Positions 50,671 to 59,900 of a stretch of 64,000 nt of DNA are shown piece by piece. The notes below the pieces were generated by a model. The model did no database searches, was not told the origin of the DNA, and was given only the letters and a program-made list of their open reading frames with translations. A program made the translations under genes and the position numbers. Positions within the stretch are counted from its first letter, which is position 1. Every line of letters starts with the position of its first letter. Source of the DNA: Halomonas denitrificans (lineage in GTDB: Bacteria > Pseudomonadota > Gammaproteobacteria > Pseudomonadales > Halomonadaceae); NCBI RefSeq assembly GCF_003056305.1, contig NZ_PYVX01000003.1, positions 62,001 to 126,000 on the forward strand, read 5' to 3'.

Positions 50671-51736
50671 TCCGGCCGCGATGCGCCTCGGCCTGCCGGC
50701 CACCGGGCTCTGCCTGAGCCTGGGGCTCGGCCTGGCGGCCCCGGCCATCGCCGAGGAGACGCCGGACGCCCTGCCCCGCCTCGCCCTCGCCGCGGACGCC
50801 ACCAGCGTGATCGGCGTCTCCTCGGGGGGCTACATGGCCACCCAGCTGGCGGTGGCCTGGCCGGCGCGCTTCCAGGGGCTTGGCGTCCTCGCCGCCGGCC
50901 CCTGGGCCTGCGCCCGGGGTTCCCTGAGCCTGGCCCTGGGCCAGTGCATGGGGACCCACAAGGGGCCGCCCGACCTGAACGTCCTGGCGGAGCGCTACCG
51001 CGACTATCGCGAGCGCGACCTGGTCGGCGAGGCCGAGGCGCTCGCCGACCTGCGGGTCTTCATCTGGCAGGGCGGCGAGGATGAGACCGTGGCCCCGGCG
51101 CTGGGCCAGGCCCTCGCCGAGCAGTTCCGCGGCTGGCTGGCCGCGCCCGACGAGCAGCTGAATCTGGTGGAGAGCGAGCAGGCCGGCCACGGCTGGCCGG
51201 TGGCGGCGGACACCCAGGCGCCCGTGGAGGCGCTGGCGGACTGCCGCCAGGGAGGGGCCACGCACCTGCTGGCCTGCGACCGGGACATCGCCGGCGAGGC
51301 GCTCGCCTGGCTGCACGGCGAGCTCGCCCCGCCCGAAGCCCCGGATCGAGCCGGCCGGCTGATCGCCTTCGACCAGGCGGACTTCGAGGCCCGGGGGCTT
51401 GCCGACCGCGGCTACCTCTACGTGCCGGAGCAGTGCGAGGCGGGGGGCTGCGACCTCACCGTGGCGCTGCATGGCTGCGCCATGGGGGCAGAGCAGATCG
51501 GCGAGACCTTCGTGCGCCACGGCGGCCTGAACGAGTGGGCCGCGGCCAACGAACGGGTGGTGCTCTACCCCCAGGCGGAGACCAGCCTGCCCAACCCCCA
51601 GGGATGCTGGGACTGGTGGGGCTTCGCCGAGAGCGCCTGGCAGCTCGATCCGCTGCACGACACGCGGGAGGGCACCCAGACCAGCGCGCTGATGGCCATG
51701 ATCGAGCGCCTGCAGGCGGCACCCGAGACGCCCTGA
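50663..51736 (+). CDS. PHB/PHA depolymerase-like alpha/beta hydrolase, probably exported
   Basis: A 357-residue hydrolase starting at GTG 50663 (ATG 50681 is an alternative). A signal peptide ends near AIA (30). The nucleophile motif is GVSSG (51-55), with S53 as nucleophile, and VALHGCAMG and GCWDWWGF segments resemble the short-chain-length PHA depolymerase type 2 family. Catalytic histidine candidates lie in AGHGWPV. Halomonas makes polyhydroxybutyrate, so a polyester role is plausible, though other esters are possible. Confidence 0.75.
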   Translation: MSDPAAMRLGLPATGLCLSLGLGLAAPAIAEETPDALPRLALAADATSVIGVSSGGYMATQLAVAWPARFQGLGVLAAGPWACARGSLSLALGQCMGTHKGPPDLNVLAERYRDYRERDLVGEAEALADLRVFIWQGGEDETVAPALGQALAEQFRGWLAAPDEQLNLVESEQAGHGWPVAADTQAPVEALADCRQGGATHLLACDRDIAGEALAWLHGELAPPEAPDRAGRLIAFDQADFEARGLADRGYLYVPEQCEAGGCDLTVALHGCAMGAEQIGETFVRHGGLNEWAAANERVVLYPQAETSLPNPQGCWDWWGFAESAWQLDPLHDTREGTQTSALMAMIERLQAAPETP

Positions 51737-51770
51737 ACCGGCGCGCCCGGGTCGTCCCAGTGTGGAGTCG

Positions 51771-52373
51771 TCAGCCCTCCGCCAGGGCCTGCTCCAGGGC
51801 CGCCTGGAGCGGGCCCGAGGTGGGCGAGTGCAGCACGCGACGCCGGATCTCGCCGTCGCGGTCGACCAGGAACAGCGAGGCACTGTGGTCGATGGTGTAG
51901 GCCATGGCGGAATCCGGGGTCTCCACCCGGCGCCAGACCACCCCGTAGCGCTCGGCGAGCGGCGCAAGCTCCTCCGGGGGGGCGGTGGCGCCGATGAAGG
52001 CCTCGCCGAAGAACGCCAGGTACTCCTCCAGCCGCGCCAGGGTGTCGCGCTCGGGATCCAGCGAGATCATCAGCGGCACTACCCGACGACGCTGCGCGGG
52101 TTCCAGCCGTGCCATCGCCTGGCGGACCACCGCGAGCCCCATGGGGCAGACGTCGGGGCACCAGGTGTAGCCGAAGAAGACCACCGCCAGCTGATCCTCC
52201 TCGAGCTGGCGCAGCGAGAAGTCGCCCTCGGTCGACGCCAGCTCGATCGGCCCCCCCTCGGGCTCGCCCTCGCCCGGCGACGGTTGTTGCTGATAGAGGG
52301 CCACGCCCACCGCCACCAGCATCGCCAGCGCCGTGAAGAGTCCCCAGCGGATGCCACGTCGCGTCATCGTCAT
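51771..52373 (-). CDS. SCO1/SenC family copper chaperone
   Basis: A 200-residue thioredoxin-fold protein with one N-terminal membrane anchor (about 10-28). The copper ligands are C72 and C76 (WCPDVCPMG) and H163 (TIDHSAS). SCO proteins deliver copper to the CuA site of cytochrome oxidase. Its ATG overlaps the stop of the upstream gene (ATGA), so the two are co-translated. Confidence 0.9.
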   Translation of the reverse strand: MTMTRRGIRWGLFTALAMLVAVGVALYQQQPSPGEGEPEGGPIELASTEGDFSLRQLEEDQLAVVFFGYTWCPDVCPMGLAVVRQAMARLEPAQRRRVVPLMISLDPERDTLARLEEYLAFFGEAFIGATAPPEELAPLAERYGVVWRRVETPDSAMAYTIDHSASLFLVDRDGEIRRRVLHSPTSGPLQAALEQALAEG

Positions 52374-52900
52374 CGCCTCTGCACCTCGAAGTCGAACCAG
52401 CTTCCCAGACGCCCAAGGGGGGTGTCCACGATCACCTTCGCCCGCCAGGGCATGACCGCCTCGGTGCAGATCGAGACCTGCCCCACGCCACGAAAGACTC
52501 CCTCGCCCTCGGCCGCGAGGGGAAAGCGATGCAGCCCCATGTCCATCTCGCGGCCGACGAAGTCGACCCGCACCGCCTCGGCCGGCGTGCCGGAGACCCG
52601 CACCTCCAGCGGCAGGCGCTCGAGGGGCCGGATCGGCCCCTCGGTGACCACCGCCAGGCTCAGTTCGGCGCCGCCGCCCAGCCGCGCGGTGCAGGGCGCC
52701 GCCGAGGGGTCGCAGGCGGCCGTGGCCGGGGACATCCAGCGCACCTCGGCCTCGTCGCGCAGGCTGTAGCTGGTCAGGTACCAGAGGGCCACGGCGAGGG
52801 TCAGCAGGGTGACGGTGATCAGCAGCGGCAGCAGCGGCAGGCGCGCCGCGCCGCTCGAGTACGGGATACGCGGGGGCATGGCGAAGCGCGGGGCCTCCAT
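52370..52900 (-). CDS. FixH-like single-span membrane protein of the SCO operon
   Basis: A 176-residue protein with one membrane helix (about 22-43) and a periplasmic domain. The DFVGREMDMGLHRFPL stretch, with methionines and a histidine, followed by VSICTEAVMPWRAKV, resembles the FixH/YtkA-like domain found with copper-oxidase assembly factors. I cannot assign a specific function. The coupling to SCO and the Met/His/Cys-rich motif suggest copper or oxidase assembly. Confidence 0.65.
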   Translation of the reverse strand: MEAPRFAMPPRIPYSSGAARLPLLPLLITVTLLTLAVALWYLTSYSLRDEAEVRWMSPATAACDPSAAPCTARLGGGAELSLAVVTEGPIRPLERLPLEVRVSGTPAEAVRVDFVGREMDMGLHRFPLAAEGEGVFRGVGQVSICTEAVMPWRAKVIVDTPLGRLGSWFDFEVQRR

Positions 52901-52987
52901 CGATGGCAGGATGCGGGTAAGCTTACCAGCATTTGCCGACGGCGAAGTGCGCGAGGATGTCGCAGGGAACGACCACGAGGAGGTGTC

Positions 52988-53902
52988 ATGGAAGGCGTAG
53001 GCAGTGCACTGGGGCCGCTGTTCCTGCTGATCCTGCTGGGGGCCGGGCTCGGCCGCTGGCGCCAGCCGGGGGGCGAGTTCTGGCCGCAGCTGGAGCGGCT
53101 GATCTACTTCCTGCTGTTTCCCGCCATGCTGGTCTCGACCCTCGCCGAGGCGGACGTCGGTCAGGTGCCCGTGACACGGCTCGCCCTGGCGCTGCTCGGC
53201 GCCCTGGGGCTGTTCGGCCTGCTGTTGTGGGGACTGCGCCGGCGGCTCGGCCTCGCCCCCGCCGCCTTCACCTCGACCCTGCAGGGCGCGGTGCGCTTCA
53301 ACACCTACGTCGGCGTGGCCGGCGCCGCGGCCCTGCACGGCACGGCCGGCACCACGGTGGCGGCGGTCGCCGTGGCGCTGCTGGTGCCGATGGTCAACGT
53401 GCTCTGCGTGGTCAGCTTCATCGCCGCCGGCACCCTCGGCACGGCGAGCCTGGGGCGCAGCCTGGGCGCCCTGGCGCGCAACCCGCTGATCCTCGCCTGC
53501 CTGACCGGCATCGGCTTGAACCTCACAGGCGTCGGCCTGCCCGGCTGGAGCACGGCCACCGTGGAGCTGCTCGGCCGCGCCGCCCTGCCGCTGGGCCTGG
53601 TGGCCGTGGGCGTGGCACTGCGCCCCGCCGCGCTGCTGCGCCGAGATCGCGGCGTCTGGGTCGCCAACCTGATCAAGCTCGTGCTGATGCCCGCGGCGGT
53701 GCTGGCCCTGGCCCTGCTGCTCGGCCTGGACCCGGTAAGCCGGGACGTGGCGCTGCTCTTCGCCGCCCTGCCCACCGCCACCTCGGCCTACATCCTGGCG
53801 CGCCAGCTGGGCGGCGACGCCGAGCTGATGGCGGCCCTGATCACCGGCCAGACGCTGCTGGCCATGCTGACCCTGCCGCTGTGGCTGAAACTGGTCGGCT
53901 GA
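52988..53902 (+). CDS. AEC (auxin efflux carrier) family transporter
   Basis: A 304-residue membrane protein with about ten helices. FLLFPAMLVSTLAEAD, RFNTYVGVAGAAALHG and the RNPLILACLTGIGLN segment are AEC hallmarks. Bacterial members carry malonate, malate or other small acids. AGGAGG lies 7 bp before the ATG. No partner genes define the substrate. Confidence 0.85.
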   Translation: MEGVGSALGPLFLLILLGAGLGRWRQPGGEFWPQLERLIYFLLFPAMLVSTLAEADVGQVPVTRLALALLGALGLFGLLLWGLRRRLGLAPAAFTSTLQGAVRFNTYVGVAGAAALHGTAGTTVAAVAVALLVPMVNVLCVVSFIAAGTLGTASLGRSLGALARNPLILACLTGIGLNLTGVGLPGWSTATVELLGRAALPLGLVAVGVALRPAALLRRDRGVWVANLIKLVLMPAAVLALALLLGLDPVSRDVALLFAALPTATSAYILARQLGGDAELMAALITGQTLLAMLTLPLWLKLVG

Positions 53903-53969
53903 GGCGGGACGATCTAGGCAGGCCTATACGCCGTTCGCCGGCCTTTAACGAAAACACTTCTTGTTTGCA

Positions 53970-53998
53970 TTGACGACGCAAACGAGAATGATTACTCT
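53970..53998 (+). promoter_or_regulatory. Promoter with Fur-box-like sequence for a small RNA
   Basis: TTGACG (53970-53975), 17 bp, TACTCT (53993-53998). Overlapping spacer and -10 is GAGAATGATTACTC (53984-53997), which matches the Fur-box core GATAATGATTATC in most positions. A separate dyad GTTTGC/GCAAAC (53963-53968, 53978-53983) flanks the -35. This layout would let Fur block transcription when iron is plentiful. Confidence 0.6.
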
Positions 53999-54003
53999 GA
54001 GTG

Positions 54004-54120
54004 CGTGGCGTTGATGAGGCGCCACGACCGGACAGGTCCCCTGCCAGTGGCCTGTCAGGATTTCTCCCTCTCATTGTTAGTCACGGTTCTTGTCGCCGCC
54101 CCCTCGGGCGGCGTTTTTTT
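54004..54120 (+). ncRNA. Putative Fur-regulated small RNA, about 117 nt
   Basis: No protein frame, but a full small-RNA layout. Hairpin 1 is CGTGGCG/CGCCACG (54004-54010, 54020-54026). Hairpin 2 is GACAGG/CCTGTC (54031-54036, 54051-54056). A pyrimidine-rich unpaired stretch TTTCTCCCTCTCATTG (54061-54076), complementary to typical ribosome-binding sites, follows. The end is a textbook terminator, CGCCGCCC-CCTC-GGGCGGCG then T7 (54094-54120). With the Fur-like box upstream it resembles a functional counterpart of RyhB/PrrF. The exact 5' end (54004 +/- 3) is inferred from the -10 box. Confidence 0.7.
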
Positions 54121-54137
54121 GCGCGTGCCCAACGCAG

Positions 54138-54172
54138 GACGCCCCCGGGATCGAAGGATCGCCGGGGGCGTC
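54138..54172 (-). terminator. Hairpin after trmB
   Basis: GACGCCCCCGG (54138-54148) pairs with CCGGGGGCGTC (54162-54172). It lies 18 bp past the trmB stop and between trmB and the sRNA terminator. Neither side has a T run. Confidence 0.6.
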
Positions 54173-54189
54173 TGCGGGCGCGTGAGGGC

Positions 54190-54930
54190 TCAGTCGACGC
54201 GTCGGAAGATCAGGTCCCAGACGCCGTGGCCGAGCTTCTCGCCGCGCGCCTCGAACTTGGTCAGCGGGCGGAACTCGGGGCGCGGCACGTAGGGCGCCGT
54301 CTCGGGATCGGCGGTGTTGGCGAAGCCCGGGGCCGCCTGCATCACCTCGGCCATCCACTCGGCGTAGGCCTCCCAGTCGGTGGCCATGTGCAGGGTGCCG
54401 CCGGGCTTGAGGCGGCTGCGCACCAGCTCGACGAAGGCCGGCTGCACGATGCGCCGCTTGTGATGCTTCTTCTTCGGCCAGGGGTCGGGGAAGAACAGCT
54501 GCAGGGTGTCGAGGCTCGCCTCGGGCAGGCACTGCTCGAGGACGGCCAGGGCGTCCTCGCGATAGACCCGCAGGTTGGTCAGGCCGCGCTTGTCGGCCTC
54601 GTCGAGCAGCTTGCCGACACCCGGCGCGTGCACCTCTATGCCGATGAAGTCGGTCTCCGGGTGGCGCTCGGCCTGCTCGACCAGCGAGGCGCCCATGCCG
54701 AAGCCGATCTCCAGCACCACCGGCGCCCGGCGCCCGAACAGCGCCGCGAGGTCCTGGCGGCCGTCGGCCAGCGTCAGCCCCAGGCGCGGCCAGACCTCCT
54801 CGAGCCCGCGGGTCTGGGCCTGGGTCATGCGCCCGGCGCGCAGCACGTAGCTCTTGATGCCGCGGCGATGCAGCGGGGCCTCGGGCCCCTCGGGGCCGGT
54901 CGTCTTGTCGTCGTGTCGCGGGTCGCTCAT
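54190..54930 (-). CDS. trmB: tRNA (guanine-N7-)-methyltransferase
   Basis: A 246-residue SAM-dependent enzyme modifying G46 of tRNAs. [10 protein letters not shown] is the SAM motif, [15 protein letters not shown] is the catalytic and tRNA-binding signature, and [10 protein letters not shown] follows. The ATG at 54930-54928 is chosen; a longer open frame upstream is a GC artefact. Confidence 0.95.
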   Translation of the reverse strand: MSDPRHDDKTTGPEGPEAPLHRRGIKSYVLRAGRMTQAQTRGLEEVWPRLGLTLADGRQDLAALFGRRAPVVLEIGFGMGASLVEQAERHPETDFIGIEVHAPGVGKLLDEADKRGLTNLRVYREDALAVLEQCLPEASLDTLQLFFPDPWPKKKHHKRRIVQPAFVELVRSRLKPGGTLHMATDWEAYAEWMAEVMQAAPGFANTADPETAPYVPRPEFRPLTKFEARGEKLGHGVWDLIFRRVD

Positions 54931-55047
54931 GGGCTGGGGAGAACTCGTTGGCAACGGTGATTCGGGGCCGACATTGTAGCGGCTAACGCGCCGCCGGGGT
55001 ACGGTGGGCGGCCAAACGCCACCCCGGAGAGCACGAGGAGATCCCCC

Positions 55048-55428
55048 ATGCAGGACAGAGGCTGGTGGTTCGGGGCGGCCCTCTCGGGCGCCCTGGTGGT
55101 CGTGGCCGGCGCCTTCGGCGCCCACGCCCTTGAAGGAACGCTTCCACCGCGCCTGGCGGCCGCCTTCGAGACCGGCGTGCGCTACCAGGCCTGGCACACC
55201 CTGGCGCTGCTCGCCGTGCTGGCCTGGCGGGCCGCGACGCCGCTGGCCGGCCAGCACCTGGCGCTGGGCCTGTGGGCGGCCGGCATGGGGCTCTTCTCGG
55301 GCTCGCTCTACGCCCTGGCGCTGACCGGCATCGGCCGCCTGGGCATGATCACCCCGCTCGGCGGGGGGCTGCTGATCGCCGGCTGGCTGGCCCTGGCGGC
55401 GGCGGTGGCGCGTGCCCGCCCCGGTTGA
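55048..55428 (+). CDS. DUF423 family membrane protein (YgdD-like)
   Basis: A 126-residue protein with four membrane helices. [21 protein letters not shown] and [11 protein letters not shown] are the family's conserved points. Function is unknown. GAGGAGATC precedes the ATG. It is convergent with the thioesterase gene, the stops adjoining. Confidence 0.88.
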   Translation: MQDRGWWFGAALSGALVVVAGAFGAHALEGTLPPRLAAAFETGVRYQAWHTLALLAVLAWRAATPLAGQHLALGLWAAGMGLFSGSLYALALTGIGRLGMITPLGGGLLIAGWLALAAAVARARPG

Positions 55429-55842
55429 TCAGTCGCCGTCCGGCAGCGCGTAGGTGGCGGTGACCAGCGCCACCGGCCGCTCGTCGCCCGCCGAGAAGAG
55501 CTGCACCTCGCCCACCGCCAGGCGACGCCCCAGCTTGAGCAGCCGGGCGTTGGCGATGATGTCGCGATCGCCCCGGGGCCGGCGCAGGAAGCGGCAGTGC
55601 AGGTCGCTGGTCACAGCCATGGGCTCGGGGCCGACCTGGGCGAGGATCGCCACGTAGAGGCAGACGTCGGCCAGGCCCATCAGGGTGGGCCCGGAGACGC
55701 TGGCGCCGGGGCGCAGGTGCTCGTCCTCGATGGCCAGGCTCATGGTGGCGCGCATCTCGCCGACCCCCTCGATCGTCCCGGTGCGCTGGGGAAAGACCTC
55801 GTCGAGGAAGTCCTCGATGGCGGCGGCGGTCATCACGGTCAT
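55429..55842 (-). CDS. PaaI-family hotdog thioesterase
   Basis: A 137-residue hotdog-fold protein. The SGPTLMGLADVCLYVA helix holds the catalytic acid region, and VTSDLHCRFLRR is the central strand. Such enzymes cleave acyl- or aryl-CoA esters. Substrate is not known here. Its stop codon abuts the stop of the DUF423 gene. Confidence 0.82.
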   Translation of the reverse strand: MTVMTAAAIEDFLDEVFPQRTGTIEGVGEMRATMSLAIEDEHLRPGASVSGPTLMGLADVCLYVAILAQVGPEPMAVTSDLHCRFLRRPRGDRDIIANARLLKLGRRLAVGEVQLFSAGDERPVALVTATYALPDGD

Positions 55843-55947
55843 GGCGCGTCTCCCGACGATAGGGGGTGGGGATGGGCCTCCACGATAGCGAAGCCCGCCC
55901 GCGACCGACAGTCCCCGAACGTCGAGCGCCTCAACGCCGCTCGCGCA

Positions 55948-55981
55948 CGAAAACGCCCCCGCGGCAGGACCGCGGGGGCGT
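55948..55981 (-). terminator. Terminator of glcB
   Basis: On the minus strand, an 11-12-bp stem (55970-55981 with 55953-55964, core CGCCCCCGCGG) is followed by TTTTC. It lies 24 bp after the glcB stop. Confidence 0.8.
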
Positions 55982-56004
55982 CGTCGAGGCGGGGGCAGGC
56001 GGCC

Positions 56005-58179
56005 TTACTTGGCCTTGTGCACCGCGCGCCAGTGGTGCAGGAGCGGCTCGGTGTAGCCGGCAGGCTGCTCGCAGCCCTTGAAGATCAGGTCGCTGGCAGC
56101 CTGGAAGGCGGTGGAGGCGGCGAAGTCGTCGCTCATCGCCGTGTAGCTCGGATCGCCGGCGTTCTGCTGGTCGACCACCTTGGCCATGCGCTCCAGGGTC
56201 TCCTGGACGCGAGCCGAATCGACCACGCCGTGGCGCAGCCAGTTGGCGATGTGCTGGCTGGAGATCCGCAGGGTGGCGCGATCCTCCATCAGGCCCACGT
56301 CGTGGATGTCCGGCACCTTGGAGCAGCCCACGCCGTGCTCGACCCAGCGCACCACGTAGCCGAGGATGCCCTGGCAGTTGTTGTCGAGCTCCTGCTGGAT
56401 CTCCTCGTCGCTCCACTCGGGCGTCTCGGCGACCGGGATGGTGAGCAGGTCATCGAGCAGGTCCGGCTCGCCCTGGCCTTCCATGTCGCGCTGCAGGGCC
56501 GCCACGTCCACCTGGTGGTAGTGCAGGGCGTGCAGGGTCGCGGCGGTCGGGGACGGCACCCAGGCGGTGTTGGCCCCGGCCTTGGGATGGCCGATCTTCT
56601 GCTCGAGCATCGCCGCCATCAGATCCGGCATGGCCCACATGCCCTTGCCGATCTGGGCGCGGCCGCGCAGGCCGCAGGCCAGGCCGACCTGGACGTTGTT
56701 CTGCTCGTAGGCCTGGATCCAGGCCGAGCCCTTCATGTCGCCCTTGCGGATCATCGGGCCGGCTTCCATGGCGGTGTGCATCTCGTCGCCGGTGCGGTCG
56801 AGGAAGCCGGTGTTGATGAACACCACCCGCGACGGCGCCTCGGCAATGCACGCCTTGAGGTTGGCCGAGGTGCGGCGCTCCTCGTCCATGATGCCCATCT
56901 TCAGGGTGTCGCGGGCCATGCCGAGGATGTCCTCGATGCGGCCGAACAGGGTGTTGGCGAAGGCGACTTCCTTCGGCCCGTGCATCTTCGGCTTGACGAT
57001 GTACATGGAGCCGGTGCGCGAGTTGCGCGGCTCGCCCTCGTCCTTCTTGAGGTCGTGCAGGGCGATCAGCGAGGTGACGATGCCGTCGAGGATGCCCTCG
57101 GGCAGCTCGTTGCCCTCGGTGTCGAGCACCGCCGGGGTGGTCATCAGGTGGCCGACGTTGCGCACGAACATCAGCGAGCGGCCGGGCAGGGTCACGCTGC
57201 CTCCGTTGACGCCCTGCCAGGTGCGGTCGCCCTTGAGGCGACGGGTGATGGTCTTGCCGCCCTTCTCGACCTGCTCCTCGAGGTCGCCCTTCATCAGCCC
57301 CAGCCAGCTCGCGTAGACGCCGACCTTGTCCTCGGCGTCCACCGCGGCCACGGAGTCCTCGCAGTCCATGATGGTGCTGAGCGCGGCCTCGACGATCACG
57401 TCCTTGACGCCGGCCGGGTCGGTCTTGCCGATGGCATCGTTCGGGTCGATCTGGATCTCCAGGTGCAGGCCGTGATGGGCCAGCAGCAGCGCGGAGGGCG
57501 AGGCGGCCTCGCCGTCGAAGCCCACCAGCTGGCCGACATCCGCGAGGCCGCTCTCGCCGCCGCCCTTCAGGGAGACGACGAGCTTGCCGTCGCGCAGGGC
57601 ATAGCCCTCGGCGTCGGCGTGGGAGCCGCTGGCCAGCGGCGCGGCGCGGTCGAGCACGCCGCGGGCGTAGGCGATGACCTTCTCGGCGCGCTTCGGGTTG
57701 AAGCTCGCACCCTTCTCGGCGCCGTCCTCCTCGGAGATGGCGTCGGTGCCGTAGAGGGCGTCGTAGAGGCTGCCCCAGCGGGCGTTGGCGGCGTTCAGGG
57801 CGTAGCGGGCGTTGTTGACCGGCACCACCAGCTGCGGGCCGGCCTGGGTGGTGATCTCGTCGTCGACGTTGGCGGTGGTCACGCTGACCTTGGCCGGGGC
57901 CTTGACGAGGTAGCCGATCTCCTCGAGGAAGGCGCGGTAGGCGGCCATGTCGCGGACCGGGCCGGGGTTCTCGCGGTGCCAGGTGTCGAGCTTCTCCTGC
58001 AGGCGGTCGCGCTCGGCGAGCAGCTCGCGGTTCTGCGGGGCCAGGTCATGGAAGAGGGCGTCGACCCCGCTCCAGAAGGCGTCGGGATCGACGCCGGTGC
58101 CCGGCAGGGCCTGTTCGTTGATGAAGCGGTCCAGCTCGGCGGCCACCTGGAGGCGGTGGCGAGCAATGCGTTGGGTCAT
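56005..58179 (-). CDS. glcB: Malate synthase G
   Basis: A 724-residue enzyme joining glyoxylate and acetyl-CoA to malate. Length and sequence match the G isoform: [56 protein letters not shown] active-site region and the C-terminal [22 protein letters not shown] with the catalytic aspartate. The ATG at 58179-58177 is taken; the longer open frame is not conserved. It is alone, with its own promoter carrying an IclR-like palindrome. Confidence 0.96.
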   Translation of the reverse strand: MTQRIARHRLQVAAELDRFINEQALPGTGVDPDAFWSGVDALFHDLAPQNRELLAERDRLQEKLDTWHRENPGPVRDMAAYRAFLEEIGYLVKAPAKVSVTTANVDDEITTQAGPQLVVPVNNARYALNAANARWGSLYDALYGTDAISEEDGAEKGASFNPKRAEKVIAYARGVLDRAAPLASGSHADAEGYALRDGKLVVSLKGGGESGLADVGQLVGFDGEAASPSALLLAHHGLHLEIQIDPNDAIGKTDPAGVKDVIVEAALSTIMDCEDSVAAVDAEDKVGVYASWLGLMKGDLEEQVEKGGKTITRRLKGDRTWQGVNGGSVTLPGRSLMFVRNVGHLMTTPAVLDTEGNELPEGILDGIVTSLIALHDLKKDEGEPRNSRTGSMYIVKPKMHGPKEVAFANTLFGRIEDILGMARDTLKMGIMDEERRTSANLKACIAEAPSRVVFINTGFLDRTGDEMHTAMEAGPMIRKGDMKGSAWIQAYEQNNVQVGLACGLRGRAQIGKGMWAMPDLMAAMLEQKIGHPKAGANTAWVPSPTAATLHALHYHQVDVAALQRDMEGQGEPDLLDDLLTIPVAETPEWSDEEIQQELDNNCQGILGYVVRWVEHGVGCSKVPDIHDVGLMEDRATLRISSQHIANWLRHGVVDSARVQETLERMAKVVDQQNAGDPSYTAMSDDFAASTAFQAASDLIFKGCEQPAGYTEPLLHHWRAVHKAK

Positions 58180-58260
58180 GGGTCGTACTCCTCGTGCTTG
58201 GCTGCTCGGTGCCCCCTGGCACCGACCGGCCGGACAGGGAAAGATGACTGCGTAGCATCG

Positions 58261-58289
58261 ATTTTGTGGAAATTGCTTCCACATGTAAA
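58261..58289 (-). promoter_or_regulatory. glcB promoter with an IclR-like operator in the spacer
   Basis: Reading toward glcB, TTTACA (58289-58284), 17 bp, CAAAAT (58266-58261). The 19-bp palindrome TGTGGAA-ATTGC-TTCCACA (58265-58283) fills the spacer. Its core TGGAAATTGCTTCCA agrees with the known E. coli IclR consensus TGGAAATNATTTCCA at all but two defined positions. IclR represses glyoxylate-shunt genes, so repression of malate synthase here is well supported by family knowledge. The cognate regulator is not in the window. Confidence 0.65.
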
Positions 58290-58424
58290 GCCATTGCCGC
58301 CCCGACGGGCCGAAAGCTAGACCAAATGATGAGCTCAGGCCACCGCCCGACGGCGCTCGTCGACGGCGCCGCTGGTCCCGACCCTGGCTTGGCGCTAGCA
58401 TGAACGAGCATTGCGGAGAAACCG

Positions 58425-59399
58425 ATGAGCGACTTCACCCCCCTGCAGGCCCTGGGGCCCCTCGCCCCCGCCGACCTCTCCGGTCAGACGCTCGAGCGCT
58501 ACCTGGGCCACTACGGCCTGGCGCCCCTGCTCGCCGAGCGGGTGGGGCTCTACGTGGGCTACCTGCAGGCCGGCGACTTTCGCCTCTGGACCCAGGTCTG
58601 GAGCCCCGAGGCCCCGATCGGTACCGCCTTCGTCGTGCACGGCTACTTCGATCATCTCGGCCTCTACCGCCACCTGCTGGAGTGCCTGCTCGCCCGGGGC
58701 TGGCGGGTGGTGCTCTGGGACCTCCCGGGCCACGGCCTCTCCAGCGGCCGGCGCGCCTCCATCGATGACTTCGAGGACTACGGCCGCTGCCTGCACCACC
58801 TGCAGCAGCACCTCGCGGACGAGGGGCTCGCGCCGCGCCCCTGGCTCGGCGTCGGGCAGAGCACCGGGGCGGCGATTCTCGCCACCGACGCCCTGACCCG
58901 GGGCGACGACGGCCACTGGTCGGGGCTGGCGCTGCTGGCCCCGCTGGTGCGCCCCTGGGGCTGGAACCAGTCGAGCTGGCTGCACCGCCTGGTGGGGCCC
59001 TTCGTGGAGTCGATCCCGCGCAAGTTCCGCGCCAACTCCACGGACGCCGAGTTCGCCGACTTCCTGCGCGAGGGCGACCCCCTGCAGGCCGACCGCCTGG
59101 CGATGGACTGGGTGGGCGCCATGCGCCGCTGGATGCCGCGGCTGCTGGCGCTGCCGCCGAGCCAGGTGCCGACGCTGATCCTGCAGGGCGAGCAGGACCT
59201 GACCGTGGACTGGGAGTGGAATCTCTCGGTGCTGGCGCGCAAGTTTCCCCGGGCCGAGATCCATCGCCACCCCGAGGCCCGCCACCACCTGGTCAACGAG
59301 GCCGAGCCGATTCGCCGCGAGCTCTTCACGGTGCTCGACCGCTTCGTCACCACGCTGGCCGCGGCCGAGGAACCGCCGACGGGGACACGCTTGCCATGA
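58425..59399 (+). CDS. Alpha/beta hydrolase (lysophospholipase-like)
   Basis: A 324-residue serine hydrolase. FVVHGYFDH is the oxyanion region, [10 protein letters not shown] (GxSxG) the nucleophile elbow, and an aspartate and histidine follow in [11 protein letters not shown] and ARHHLVNE. It resembles monoacylglycerol lipase/PldB-type proteins. The stop overlaps the next start (ATGA). Confidence 0.83.
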   Translation: MSDFTPLQALGPLAPADLSGQTLERYLGHYGLAPLLAERVGLYVGYLQAGDFRLWTQVWSPEAPIGTAFVVHGYFDHLGLYRHLLECLLARGWRVVLWDLPGHGLSSGRRASIDDFEDYGRCLHHLQQHLADEGLAPRPWLGVGQSTGAAILATDALTRGDDGHWSGLALLAPLVRPWGWNQSSWLHRLVGPFVESIPRKFRANSTDAEFADFLREGDPLQADRLAMDWVGAMRRWMPRLLALPPSQVPTLILQGEQDLTVDWEWNLSVLARKFPRAEIHRHPEARHHLVNEAEPIRRELFTVLDRFVTTLAAAEEPPTGTRLP

Positions 59400-59878
59400 G
59401 GCGCCTGTCGTTGCTGTGGATGGTCTCCTTGCTGCTCGCCGGCTGCGCCGGGGCCCCGGAGGGGCCGACCAGCGTGCGCCAGGCCCTGTTCGGCCTGAGC
59501 GAGCGGGCCGCCGAGGCGGTCACGGCGACCCCGCCCCTGCCGCGCCCGGCGGTCGATGAGGTGCTGCTGCTGGCGCGCCCCGAGGTCGATCCGCGCCTGG
59601 GGCTCGCCGAGGGGCGCCTGCTCGAGAGCCTGACCCGCGCCCTGCTGGCGGTCGACGACGGCCCCCAGGTGCTGGCGTGGCGAACGGCCATGGCGGAGGG
59701 CGGCCACGACAACCAGTGGCGCCTGGAGACCCACCTGCGCGCCGCCGGCCCCCGGCTGCGCCTCTCGGACCGCGAGCTGCTGCCCTACCGCCTGAGCCTG
59801 GTGCTGCACCATACCGGGCGCGCCGCGCCCGCCTGGCGCGGCGAGATCGAGGGCGCACTCGACGCCACGGCGCTCTGA
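59396..59878 (+). CDS. Hypothetical outer-membrane lipoprotein
   Basis: A 160-residue protein with a lipobox LLAGC (lipidated C17). The mature part (RPAVDEVLLLARPEVDPRLGLAEGRLLESLTRAL) resembles LpoB-like fragments, but I do not recognise the family with confidence. It is translationally coupled to the hydrolase upstream. Its end faces the disrupted comM. Confidence 0.6.
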   Translation: MRRLSLLWMVSLLLAGCAGAPEGPTSVRQALFGLSERAAEAVTATPPLPRPAVDEVLLLARPEVDPRLGLAEGRLLESLTRALLAVDDGPQVLAWRTAMAEGGHDNQWRLETHLRAAGPRLRLSDRELLPYRLSLVLHHTGRAAPAWRGEIEGALDATAL

Positions 59879-59900
59879 TCGCCAACCGCCCCCTCGTGCC

